Assembly: GCF_001458435.1 (NCBI RefSeq)
Contig: NZ_CYSF01000007.1
Coordinates: 62,001 to 126,000 of the forward strand
Direction of reading: 5' to 3'
Length of the DNA stretch: 64,000 nt
Source of the DNA: Thalassovita mediterranea
Lineage (GTDB): Bacteria; Pseudomonadota; Alphaproteobacteria; Rhodobacterales; Rhodobacteraceae
Shown: one piece after another, positions 54,974 to 63,664 of the stretch
Numbering within the stretch: position 1 is the first letter of the stretch
Layout: every line of letters starts with the position of its first letter
Notes under the pieces: model-generated
Seen by the model: only the letters and a program-made list of their open reading frames with translations
What the model was told of the DNA's origin: nothing
Databases searched by the model: none
Translations under genes and position numbers: made by a program

Positions 54974-55507
54974 TTACCTCTCTTGAGAATTCATTTTGGT
55001 CAGAACGCTTTGGGACAGTCGTTCCAGCGCCTGACGCAATCCGTCATCCCCGACACCGGCGGCCAGTGTTGCGGCCTCGGCCCGGATTTCGGGGGTGGGT
55101 TCGGGTTTGGGTTGTTCTTTGCGGGCGTAACTGAAATCCGCCTGCCCTTCGGCAAAGCCGGTGGGCGCGGTCTGTGTCACCCGAACGCGGGAAATCGCAT
55201 TATAGCCATAGACGCCGTTCACCTTGTCGCGCATCTGCTCTTTTTGCATTTCGACCATCGGGGCCATCGCGCCGGTGGTCAAAACGGTGAGCGTCGCGCC
55301 AAAGCCCTGACGGCTGTATTTCACATCAACGGGACGGGCAATAGCGGCCAGATCTTCGCCCACGATGTCCGGCCAATGGGTCAACAGGCGCGTCACGGCA
55401 AAGCCACGCGATTCCCCCGCCTGCCGGATTTGTTGCTGCAACAGCGATCCGGTGCGGGCAAATCCGCGGGTGAATTTGCGTGTGGTTTTGGGGCGCCGTT
55501 CGGCCAT
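54974..55507 (-). CDS. DUF721/DciA-like protein
   Basis: A 177-residue protein starting at ATG 55507 (MAERRPKTTRKFTRGFARTG). HWPDIVGEDLAAIARPVDVKY is the family core (VGxxLAxHT-like). The DUF721 family includes DciA, which loads the replicative helicase in many bacteria; whether this member does so is inferred from family only. The C-terminal half is acidic and low-complexity. It is divergent from mutY, with an 81-nt gap for both promoters. Cytoplasmic, probably DNA-associated. Confidence 0.8.
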   Translation of the reverse strand: MAERRPKTTRKFTRGFARTGSLLQQQIRQAGESRGFAVTRLLTHWPDIVGEDLAAIARPVDVKYSRQGFGATLTVLTTGAMAPMVEMQKEQMRDKVNGVYGYNAISRVRVTQTAPTGFAEGQADFSYARKEQPKPEPTPEIRAEAATLAAGVGDDGLRQALERLSQSVLTKMNSQER

Positions 55508-55588
55508 GCTTTCTTTCCTCGGTCTTGGCTCTATTTTAGGTGTGCTGTAGGCGGATGCCAGTGAATAGAACAGGGCAGGACATAAAGA

Positions 55589-56665
55589 TTGCGTGACGAT
55601 AGGCGGAAGCCCGCGAATTCTGGGGAATTGCTGGCGTGGTATGATGTGCATGCCCGTGCGATGCCGTGGCGGGTGCCCCCTGCGGATAAAGTGGCTGGCG
55701 TGCGCCCCGATCCCTATCGGGTTTGGCTGTCAGAGGTGATGTTGCAGCAGACGACTGTGGCGGCTGTGCGCGACTATTTCCACCGTTTCACCACCCGTTG
55801 GCCGACGGTGCAGGATCTGGCCGCGGCGGAGGATGGCGATGTGATGGGCGAATGGGCGGGCCTTGGCTATTACGCCCGCGCGCGCAATCTGCTGAAATGC
55901 GCCCGTGTGGTGGTGTCCGATCACGGTGGGGTGTTTCCCACCACGCTGGCCGGTCTGCTGAAACTGCCGGGGATTGGCCCCTATACAGGCGCGGCCATTG
56001 CCTCGATCGCCTATGACCTGCCAGAGGTGGTGGTCGACGGCAACGTCGAACGTGTCATGGCGCGGCTGCATGATGTGCATGATCCCTTGCCGGGGTCCAA
56101 GGTGCAGCTGACAGAACTGGCCACCGCCCTGACGCCTCAGGCACGGCCCGGTGACTATGCGCAGGCGGTGATGGATCTGGGGGCCACCATCTGCACCCCG
56201 CGCAATCCGGCCTGTGGCATTTGCCCGTGGCGCGACCCCTGTGTCGCGCGGGTGGAGGGCACGGCGGCGGAACTGCCAAAGAAAACCCCGAAGAAGCCCA
56301 AGCCAACCCGTCTGGGCATTGCCTATATCGCACGTCGTAGCGATGGCGCCTATCTGTTGGAACGGCGCCCGGACAAGGGGCTGTTGGGTGGGATGCTCGG
56401 CTGGCCCGGTGGTGCCTGGTCCGAGGAGGGCGCGGCAGAGGCGCCGCCGCTCACCGCTGACTGGCAACGGTTGGGAGCAGAGGCGCGTCATACCTTCACC
56501 CATTTCCACCTGATCCTAGAGGTACGGGTGGCGAATGTAGCGATGGGCACAAACCCAGAGGTCGGACAATTTATCGAGCCTGCGTCCTTTCGCCCGTCCG
56601 ATTTGCCCACCGTGATGCGAAAGGCATTTGACCTTGCGGTTGGCGCGTTCGACAATGGGTCATGA
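55589..56665 (+). CDS. mutY: A/G-specific adenine glycosylase MutY
   Basis: A 358-residue base-excision enzyme. LSEVMLQQTTV carries the catalytic Glu, KLPGIGPYTGAAIASIAYD is the helix-hairpin-helix, and VDGNVERVMAR holds the catalytic Asp. The iron-sulfur ligands follow the C-x6-C-x2-C-x5-C pattern in CTPRNPACGICPWRDPC. A C-terminal NUDIX-like domain (about 230-355) recognises 8-oxoG. The start TTG 55589 has AGGA eight bases upstream. It removes adenine mispaired with 8-oxoguanine. The stop overlaps the alkB-like gene by four bases. Confidence 0.97.
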   Translation: MRDDRRKPANSGELLAWYDVHARAMPWRVPPADKVAGVRPDPYRVWLSEVMLQQTTVAAVRDYFHRFTTRWPTVQDLAAAEDGDVMGEWAGLGYYARARNLLKCARVVVSDHGGVFPTTLAGLLKLPGIGPYTGAAIASIAYDLPEVVVDGNVERVMARLHDVHDPLPGSKVQLTELATALTPQARPGDYAQAVMDLGATICTPRNPACGICPWRDPCVARVEGTAAELPKKTPKKPKPTRLGIAYIARRSDGAYLLERRPDKGLLGGMLGWPGGAWSEEGAAEAPPLTADWQRLGAEARHTFTHFHLILEVRVANVAMGTNPEVGQFIEPASFRPSDLPTVMRKAFDLAVGAFDNGS

Positions 56666-57828
56666 CCGACCGTCCTGAGATCCCGCCGGTAGCCGACGCA
56701 ACCCCGAAAAGACTAAGCCTGATCGGCGCCTTGCCCTTCTGGTTGTCGCTGACATTGATCCCAATTGCGTTGATCGCCGCGACGCAGGGCGGGCTCTATA
56801 CGCTGTTGTTGCCGCTGTGGGCGTGGTGGTTGTTCACCTTCCTTGATTTTGTGACGGGTCTTAACCTTGATAACGCCGATCCCAACACGCCGGATGAGGC
56901 GTTGCTGTGGTATCGGATGATCACATGGATCTGGTTCCCGCTACAGGCGGCGGTGATTTTCGGGATGATTTACTACGCCACCCGTGCGGACCATCTGGGC
57001 GGGGTGGAGAAGGTGGTGCTGTTCTTCGGCATCGGCGTCATTTCTGGCACGGTTGGGATCAACTACAGCCATGAGCTGATGCACCAGAAGAACAAGTGGG
57101 AGCGGTGGCTGGGCGATCTCTTGCTGTCCACGGTTCTTTACTCGCATTTCCGTTCTGAACACCTGCTGGTGCATCACCGCCATGTAGGCACCCCCGCCGA
57201 CGCCGTGACCGCGCGGTATAATGAGGGGTTCCACCGGTTTTTCTTCCGCGTCTTGCCGCAATGCTGGATATCGGCGTTCCGCGCGGAAAAGGCGCTGTTG
57301 GCACGGGGCAAGCGGCCCGTCTGGTCGCGCCGCAATCCGTTCTGGCGCTATGCGGTGTTGCAATTGGTTACCGTGTCGCTGGCGATTGCTTTGGGCGGTT
57401 TCGAGGGGCTGGCGCTGTTCGCGGTGCAGGCCTTCAGCGCTATCTGGCAATTGGAGCTGACGAATTACGTCGAACACTACGGTTTGACCCGCAAACATTT
57501 AGGTGACGGTAAATACGAACACGTCAAACCCCGCCACAGCTGGAACGCGGCGCATAAGGCCACGAACTGGCTGCTGATCAATCTGCAGCGTCATAGCGAT
57601 CACCACTATAAACCGGATCGCCGGTTCCCGCTGTTGCAAAACTATGATGCCGAAGAAGCGCCGCAGTTTCCCTATGGCTACCCAATCATGACGGTGCTGG
57701 CGATGATCCCGCCGCTTTGGCGTCGTCGGATGAACCCCCGCGTACGTGACTGGCGGCGGAAGTTCTATCCCGAGGTCGAGGATTGGACGCCCTACAAGCT
57801 GGGCACCTTGCCCAAACCACGGCTCTGA
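56662..57828 (+). CDS. Alkane 1-monooxygenase (AlkB-like)
   Basis: A 388-residue integral-membrane non-heme diiron hydroxylase. Histidine boxes appear in order: HELMHQ, EHLLVHHRHVG, NYVEHYGL and LQRHSDHHY, all with the AlkB spacing. About six membrane helices are present in the N-terminal 130 residues and around 230-260. It hydroxylates terminal methyl groups of medium-chain alkanes. No rubredoxin or reductase gene is adjacent, so electron donors must be encoded elsewhere. It begins in a 4-nt ATGA overlap with mutY, an unexpected operon partner. Confidence 0.9.
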   Translation: MTDRPEIPPVADATPKRLSLIGALPFWLSLTLIPIALIAATQGGLYTLLLPLWAWWLFTFLDFVTGLNLDNADPNTPDEALLWYRMITWIWFPLQAAVIFGMIYYATRADHLGGVEKVVLFFGIGVISGTVGINYSHELMHQKNKWERWLGDLLLSTVLYSHFRSEHLLVHHRHVGTPADAVTARYNEGFHRFFFRVLPQCWISAFRAEKALLARGKRPVWSRRNPFWRYAVLQLVTVSLAIALGGFEGLALFAVQAFSAIWQLELTNYVEHYGLTRKHLGDGKYEHVKPRHSWNAAHKATNWLLINLQRHSDHHYKPDRRFPLLQNYDAEEAPQFPYGYPIMTVLAMIPPLWRRRMNPRVRDWRRKFYPEVEDWTPYKLGTLPKPRL

Positions 57829-57853
57829 GCGTGCTGTCGTATACACTAAAAAA

Positions 57854-57874
57854 GCCCCGCCGGATGGGCGGGGC
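57854..57874 (-). terminator. Terminator between alkB-like and ccrM genes
   Basis: GCCCCGCC (57854-57861) and GGCGGGGC (57867-57874) form an 8-bp stem; on the minus strand TTTTTT follows directly. It serves the minus-strand ccrM gene and may also slow plus-strand transcripts from alkB. Confidence 0.87.
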
Positions 57875-57938
57875 AGTTTGTGCCGGCTGTCAGGCTACAG
57901 GCACCGGCGGTAACTTATAATTTTGGGTATTGGTCGGC

Positions 57939-59117
<1,179 letters not shown>

Positions 59118-59149
59118 TCAATTTGTTTTTTGTATCAGCGCGTTAGATT

Positions 59150-59779
59150 TCACTCTTGATACAAGATATTGTGCACCGGTTTGAAGCTGTGTCTATGGTG
59201 CGGGGTGACCCCCAATTCAACCAATGCTGCCTTATGCGCGGGGGTTGGATAGCCTGCGTTGTTTTCCCAGCCATAGCCCGGGAATTGGGTGGCCAACTGT
59301 TGCATGATCTCATCACGTGCGATTTTTGCTGCGATCGAGGCGGCGGCGATAGAAACAGAGCGCATATCGCCCTTTACCAGCGTTTTTGCGGGTATGTTCA
59401 GACCATCCGGCACCATGTTTCCGTCGATCAATGCCAGATCGGGCGGGGTTTGCAGACCTTGTATCGCGCGGACCATCGCGATGTGGCTGGCACGCAAGAT
59501 GTTGTGTTGGTCTATTTCCTGAACGCTGGCATGAGCGACCGAAACATCGGCATGTTCCAAGAGCTGTTCCAAAAGTGCCACGCGGCGTTTCGGTGTCAGC
59601 AGTTTTGAATCGTTCAACCCATCAGGAATGTGGGCTGGATCCAGTACCACCGCAGCGGCGGTTACCGGGCCCGCCAGTGGGCCGCGGCCCACCTCATCCA
59701 CACCAGCGACGCGCAGGAGGCCAGCTGCCTGCGCGTCGGTTTCAAAACTATAATCGGGGGTAGGCTTGGGCTGTGTCAT
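59150..59779 (-). CDS. rnhB: Ribonuclease HII
   Basis: A 209-residue RNase HII starting at ATG 59779. The metal-binding AGVDEVGRGPLAGPV and DSKLLTPKRR are family-defining; the further acidic residues lie in ALIDGN and SIAAASIAAKIARDE. It nicks RNA in RNA-DNA hybrids and removes single ribonucleotides from DNA. It lies 104 nt upstream of ccrM on the same strand. Longer upstream frames are rejected as they add unconserved residues. Cytoplasmic. Confidence 0.96.
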   Translation of the reverse strand: MTQPKPTPDYSFETDAQAAGLLRVAGVDEVGRGPLAGPVTAAAVVLDPAHIPDGLNDSKLLTPKRRVALLEQLLEHADVSVAHASVQEIDQHNILRASHIAMVRAIQGLQTPPDLALIDGNMVPDGLNIPAKTLVKGDMRSVSIAAASIAAKIARDEIMQQLATQFPGYGWENNAGYPTPAHKAALVELGVTPHHRHSFKPVHNILYQE

Positions 59780-59820
59780 GCCCCCTGTGTTTCCGGTTTT
59801 CAGGCGCTGATCAAGCCTGA

Positions 59821-60237
59821 TTAGTGCTGGTTCACACGGTAACCGCGATCCCGCAGGCAGCGCATCAGATAACCCGGTTTGCGGCCCTTGTGGGTCCAGT
59901 ACGGCAGGCGGCAGGACTGCGGCAGGCGGTCCGCGCGGGCATAATGGCGGTTCAGGCATTTCGCGCGCATGACCCGCTTATTACCCACTGCGGTTTCTGC
60001 GCGGGTCAAGCAGCGGCGCGGCAGCACCTTGCGATTGTTAGGTTTCGGGCGGACCACGACATCATGATCACGACCACGATCGTTGTCGCTGATCGCTTTG
60101 CCGATGATGGCCAGCGTGGCGATCCCAAAGAGGAATTTGGCAACATCTTCGTCACTGGCGGCACGAGCGGGGGCAGCTGCGAAGGAGGTGATGGCGATAG
60201 AGGCGGCCAGTATTGTGGCGATAAACTTGCGGGACAT
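59821..60237 (-). CDS. Small secreted basic protein, unknown function
   Basis: A 138-residue predicted secreted protein. The signal peptide MSRKFIATILAASIAITSFA ends near APARA. A short hydrophobic segment (FLFGIATLAIIGKAIS) follows, then a basic, Cys-containing domain (CLTRAETAVG, CLNRHYA, CRLPYWTHKG, CLRDRGYRV) that probably forms disulfides. The pattern of paired cysteines resembles small periplasmic proteins of Rhodobacteraceae, but I recognise no named family. It ends 41 nt before the rnhB start region. Function unknown. Confidence 0.7.
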   Translation of the reverse strand: MSRKFIATILAASIAITSFAAAPARAASDEDVAKFLFGIATLAIIGKAISDNDRGRDHDVVVRPKPNNRKVLPRRCLTRAETAVGNKRVMRAKCLNRHYARADRLPQSCRLPYWTHKGRKPGYLMRCLRDRGYRVNQH

Positions 60238-60432
60238 GGCGTTTCCTGTCTGTTGTGTGAGCGGTTTCGTGTGGATGCCCGGTGGCGGCGGGGACGTGCC
60301 GTGTTGGGCTGTGATCCAAACTTGGGTCGGGGGGGCTCAGACAGGCAATAACGGCCCCCTGTTATCCGATATCAGGGGGTTTTGACCCCTTTGGTTATTG
60401 AATAACGCGGGTGAGGTACGCATTGTGGGGGC

Positions 60433-60723
60433 ATGAAACAGATCCTTTCCATATCCTTCGCGCTTGGCCTCATGGCGGCGCTGCCACAGGCAGCTCAGGC
60501 TGGCTGTTATGCCGACTACAAGGCCAAGCAGGACAATCCACTGAAGTTGCACTACGGCGTTGCTGAATTAAGCGGTGGCTGTTCCAAAGGTGCGGCACAG
60601 GGTGAACTGGCACCGCGTTTGGCGCGGGATGGCTGGACGCTGCTGAATGTGGTGTCAGTCTTTGGTGATGAGGGTCTGCAAGAAAGGAAAGACAGTGCAG
60701 GACGCTACTTCCTCCGCTACTGA
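60433..60723 (+). CDS. Small secreted protein, unknown function
   Basis: A 96-residue protein with a signal peptide (MKQILSISFALGLMAALPQAAQA) and a mature part that starts GCYADYKAKQDNPLKLHYG. Two cysteines (GCYAD, GGCSKG) could form one disulfide. The C-terminal WTLLNVVSVFGDEGL region looks folded. I do not recognise a named family. The stop overlaps the next gene's start by 29 nt, so the two genes are probably co-transcribed. A weak hairpin (AGGGG-CCCCT, near 60375-60391) lies upstream. Confidence 0.7.
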   Translation: MKQILSISFALGLMAALPQAAQAGCYADYKAKQDNPLKLHYGVAELSGGCSKGAAQGELAPRLARDGWTLLNVVSVFGDEGLQERKDSAGRYFLRY

Positions 60724-61399
60724 TGCGCGCCGTTCTGGCACGCGGATTGTCACCCTTGGAATTGCCGCGATTGTGTTGCTGCTGGTTCTGGCGGCGCTGT
60801 TTTTGTTTCTGACCCTGCCGGATGCCAATGCGTTCAACATGCGGGTGGAACGGATCTTTGTTGAAAATGATGATCTGACCAATGCGGCGGAAATCAAGCT
60901 GCTGGAAATCCTCGCCCAATCGGGCACCGCCTTTTCCGACACGTTGACCAGCTATCGGATGGTGATCTTTGTGCTGCTGGTGTTTGCCACCGCGATGTTG
61001 GTGGCGGCCTTGGTGTTTCTGGTGATGCTGGTGATGATGAACCGCCGCATGGCGCAGATCGAACAGGCGGGCATTCAGGTGTCATCTCTGCTGATCAGCC
61101 GCGATGAGAACACTGTTTATCTCAACAATATGGGGTTCAAGCTGACCGGCGCCGCGATGGAAACCCTGTCCGTGCTGGCAGAGGCGCGGATGGATGAAGA
61201 CCTGCTGTCTGGGGCCGAGATTGAGGCGATGGTGTCAGGTAAAGATGCGTCTAACTGCGAAGAGGCGGCAGGCGCGACCCGTATCAAGCGCCTGCGCGAC
61301 ACGTTGGGCAATCAGATGGTCAGCGAGTTGTTGGTCAAGAACATCGCGCGCAAAGGCTACATGCTTGCCGTTGATAAAGACGTGATCCGCATGGTCTAA
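60695..61399 (+). CDS. Membrane-anchored winged-helix protein
   Basis: A 234-residue protein starting at GTG 60695, with AAAGGAAA about seven bases upstream. TM helices at about 18-42 and 89-115 bracket a roughly 45-residue periplasmic loop. The cytoplasmic C-terminal part (about 135-228) ends in TRIKRLRDTLGNQMVSELLV and KNIARKGYMLAV, a pattern of OmpR/PhoB-type winged helices (recognition helix followed by the GY-type wing). This is the reverse of ToxR, which has its DNA-binding domain at the N-terminus. It should bind DNA or a partner from the membrane. It overlaps the secreted-protein gene, which may supply a signal. Confidence 0.65.
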   Translation: MQDATSSATDARRSGTRIVTLGIAAIVLLLVLAALFLFLTLPDANAFNMRVERIFVENDDLTNAAEIKLLEILAQSGTAFSDTLTSYRMVIFVLLVFATAMLVAALVFLVMLVMMNRRMAQIEQAGIQVSSLLISRDENTVYLNNMGFKLTGAAMETLSVLAEARMDEDLLSGAEIEAMVSGKDASNCEEAAGATRIKRLRDTLGNQMVSELLVKNIARKGYMLAVDKDVIRMV

Positions 61400-61406
61400 A
61401 AACGCA

Positions 61407-61430
61407 CTAAGGCGCCAGTTGGCGCCTTAG
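61407..61430. terminator. Hairpin between convergent winged-helix and LacI-type genes
   Basis: CTAAGGCGCC (61407-61416) and GGCGCCTTAG (61421-61430) form a 10-bp stem with an AGTT loop. On the minus strand a TTTTT run starts four bases after the stem, so it can terminate the LacI-family gene. On the plus strand no T-run follows. Confidence 0.75.
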
Positions 61431-61453
61431 GTGTATTCGGATGTTGCCTGATA

Positions 61454-62485
61454 TCAGGGCTGGCGCAGCGTATCCCCGAAGCTTAGCTTCGGTGTGAGTT
61501 CCACATGACTAGCGGCGTTGGCATCGGGGTTTGCGATGCGCTCAATGATGATCTCTGCCGCTTTCTGGCCAATTTCGGCCCGGCAGGCGTCCATTGTCGC
61601 CAGTTGTTTGGGCAAACCTTGCAACAGCTCAACACCGTTGAACCCTGCCAAGCCTACCTGACCAGGTACATCAATCCCCTGTTCCATCAGGTACAGCAAA
61701 CCACCTGCGCCGATCATGTCGTTCGAGTAGGCAAGGAAATCCAGATCCGGCGTGCGTTCCAGCATCGCGGCGGTCATTTCACGCCCCTTGGCCAGCGCAG
61801 ACCCACCTGAATAAAATTCCTGATCCGCGACCTCGACACCGCCTTTGGCCAGGGCCTGCGTCATGCCCTCGAACCGTTTGCGGGCGCGGTGGTCCAGCGG
61901 CATTTTGGTGCCCATGAAACCGATGCGCTTGTAGCCTGCTGCTAGAATGGCCTCGCCCAGTTGCTGACCTGCGCGGCGGTGCGAAATGCCAACGGCTGCA
62001 TCAATTGGGTCGCCGTCTACATCCATGATCTCAACCACTGGAATGCCTGCACCCCGCAGCATCGCACGAGAGGCATCCGAATGTTCCAGTCCCGCGATAA
62101 TCACCCCAGAGGGACGCCAAGACAGCATTTCGTAGAGAACCTTTTCCTCTTTTTCTGGAAGATAGTCTGTAATGCCGACAACCGGCTGCAGATCCGTATC
62201 CTCCAGGATGCGGCTGATGCCGGTCATCACCTCGGGAAAGACCATGTTGGACATTGACGGAATGATCACGCCCACCAGATTGACGCGCTGACTGGCCAGT
62301 GCGCCCGCGATTTTGTTGGGCACATATCCCAGTTGCTTGGCAGCCTGCAGCACCTTTTCGCGGGTTGCTTCACTGACGTCACTGCGATTGCGCAACACGC
62401 GGCTGACGGTCATTTCCGACACACCCGAGGCCTCAGACACATCACGCAGGGTAAGGGGGCGGTTCTCGTTCTGGCTCAATCGCAT
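61454..62485 (-). CDS. LacI-family transcriptional regulator (GntR-like)
   Basis: A 343-residue regulator. The LacI HTH reads LTLRDVSEASGVSEMTVSRV, followed by the hinge KQLGYVPNKIAGALAS, then a periplasmic-binding-protein-like ligand domain (VGVIIPSMSNMVFPEV, and RIGFMGTKMPLDHR). The sequence most resembles gluconate-type GntR members of the LacI family; the ligand is not certain. ATG 62485 is chosen because HTH spacing fits. No target operon is adjacent, so targets lie elsewhere, or the gene regulates itself. Divergent from tRNA-Arg. Confidence 0.88.
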   Translation of the reverse strand: MRLSQNENRPLTLRDVSEASGVSEMTVSRVLRNRSDVSEATREKVLQAAKQLGYVPNKIAGALASQRVNLVGVIIPSMSNMVFPEVMTGISRILEDTDLQPVVGITDYLPEKEEKVLYEMLSWRPSGVIIAGLEHSDASRAMLRGAGIPVVEIMDVDGDPIDAAVGISHRRAGQQLGEAILAAGYKRIGFMGTKMPLDHRARKRFEGMTQALAKGGVEVADQEFYSGGSALAKGREMTAAMLERTPDLDFLAYSNDMIGAGGLLYLMEQGIDVPGQVGLAGFNGVELLQGLPKQLATMDACRAEIGQKAAEIIIERIANPDANAASHVELTPKLSFGDTLRQP

Positions 62486-62574
62486 GTTCCTGAATAAAAG
62501 GATTTCCATATTGTTAGCGCGATCCTGCGGCCTTGTTCAAGCCACAGTCAGAGTCTAATACACCTCTTGCAGAC

Positions 62575-62651
62575 GGCCCCGTGGCTCAACTGGATAGAGC
62601 AGCCCCCTCCTAAGGGGCAGGTTGCAGGTTCGAATCCTGCCGGGGTCGCCA
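62575..62651 (+). tRNA. tRNA-Arg (anticodon CCT)
   Basis: The 77-nt gene folds as a cloverleaf: acceptor GGCCCCG (62575-62581) with CGGGGTC (62641-62647), a D arm GCTC/GAGC, anticodon stem GCCCC/GGGGC around loop CTCCTAA (anticodon CCT, reading AGG), TPsiC arm GCAGG/CCTGC with TTCGAAT, discriminator G and an encoded CCA. Its 3' end is followed by mobile-element genes, which fits tRNA-Arg as an integration site. Confidence 0.97.
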
Positions 62652-62754
62652 AAACCACCTGAAAAATATGACTTATTTACAGGATGTTGTGCGGATGCGT
62701 GCAGAAACGCCCGTCGGCCTTCGCGGCGAAATCGGCTGAAACGGACGATTTCTC

Positions 62755-62789
62755 GTACAAAACCTGTACAAAATTCGCACGTTTGTGCG
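62755..62789. promoter_or_regulatory. Direct and inverted repeats upstream of the initiator-like gene
   Basis: GTACAAAA occurs twice (62755-62762 and 62766-62773), eleven bases apart, the helical period. An inverted repeat CGCAC-GTTT-GTGCG lies at 62776-62789. A further pair GAAATCG/CGATTTC sits at 62728-62752. They lie 18-80 nt before the start of the initiator-like gene and may be operator sites for its autoregulation. Confidence 0.45.
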
Positions 62790-62806
62790 TATTTCGGGGG
62801 CCAACC

Positions 62807-63664
62807 ATGAGCCGCCATAGCTTTGATCCCGAAATCGCGGGACGTGTTGGCCTGAACGCGGCGGTGATTTTCCAGAACATCACCTTCTGGATCGAGAAGA
62901 ACCAAGCCAATCGCCGTAACCTTCGAGACGGGCGGTATTGGACCTACAATTCGATCTCGGCCTTTGGCGAGTTGTTCCCCTATCTGAGCGAAAAGCAGAT
63001 CCGAACAGCGCTCGAAAAACTGGTCAGCGCAGATCTGATCATCAAGGGCAATTTCAGCGATGATCGCTATGATCGGACCTGTTGGTATGCCCTGGGCAAC
63101 TCCATTTGCCCAAATGGGCAAATCGATCCGACCGAAAGGGAAAATGATGCATTTGCCCCTGAGGGCGAGCCATCTGCCCCAGAGGGCAAATCCTATAAGA
63201 ACAGATATAAACCATATCAAAAACCAGATCCTTCGCACGCGAAGGCGGAGATGGAGGATGAAATTTCGGAAAAGATTCTGTCCGCCTATCCCGAGGATCG
63301 TATTCGCAGCAAAGCGGTTTGCCTCTCACAAATTCGCCAAGCGCTGGCCGACGGCGTGGACGCGAAGGGCTTCGAGGAAGCAGTGCGGGCTTACGCGAGC
63401 GAGAGCGAAGGCTTCACCCGATCAAAGGTATGTTTCTCCGACAATTGGTTCACCTCTGGCCGTTGGTTGAAATACCTTCACGACGTCGAGGAGGCGCGAG
63501 AAGCGGGCAAGGCCAAAGAGGCTGAGTTGCTGAAAGGCTTGGCCGACTGGGTCACAGACAAACACCCACTGTGCCGCCATATCACGCCGGGCCAAGTGAC
63601 TGCGTTGCTGGCCGCAAACCTGGTCAGCCCTGCTGAAATCGAAGCGGCGGGGCTCAGAGAATGA
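62807..63664 (+). CDS. Replication-initiator-like protein of an integrated mobilizable element
   Basis: A 285-residue protein starting at ATG 62807. Residues about 1-95 look like a winged helix: YWTYNSISAFGELFPYLSEK, QIRTALEKLVSADLIIKG, a pattern common in phage and plasmid replication proteins. About 100-145 is a linker with repeated APEG, encoded by palindromic DNA repeats. About 150-285 is a helical domain with SKVCFSDNWFTSGRWLKYL. The layout, DNA-binding N-terminus, repeat-coded linker and C-terminal domain, resembles lambda O protein, whose gene contains the origin. No known Rep family is certain by eye. It starts 155 nt after tRNA-Arg and overlaps the MobC-like gene by four bases. Confidence 0.6.
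   Translation: MSRHSFDPEIAGRVGLNAAVIFQNITFWIEKNQANRRNLRDGRYWTYNSISAFGELFPYLSEKQIRTALEKLVSADLIIKGNFSDDRYDRTCWYALGNSICPNGQIDPTERENDAFAPEGEPSAPEGKSYKNRYKPYQKPDPSHAKAEMEDEISEKILSAYPEDRIRSKAVCLSQIRQALADGVDAKGFEEAVRAYASESEGFTRSKVCFSDNWFTSGRWLKYLHDVEEAREAGKAKEAELLKGLADWVTDKHPLCRHITPGQVTALLAANLVSPAEIEAAGLRE
63088..63230. repeat. Iteron-like palindromes plus AT-rich stretch inside the initiator-like gene
   Basis: Three 20-bp elements share the form ATTTGCCC-N4-GGGCAAAT: 63104-63123 (perfect), 63151-63170 (right arm degraded) and 63172-63191 (one mismatch), with a shorter TGCCC-T-GGGCA at 63088-63098. The last two start 21 bp apart. Directly after, 63188-63230 is about three-quarters A+T by hand count. 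Repeats next to an AT-rich region inside a replication gene are the layout of lambda-type origins. Confidence 0.6.
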
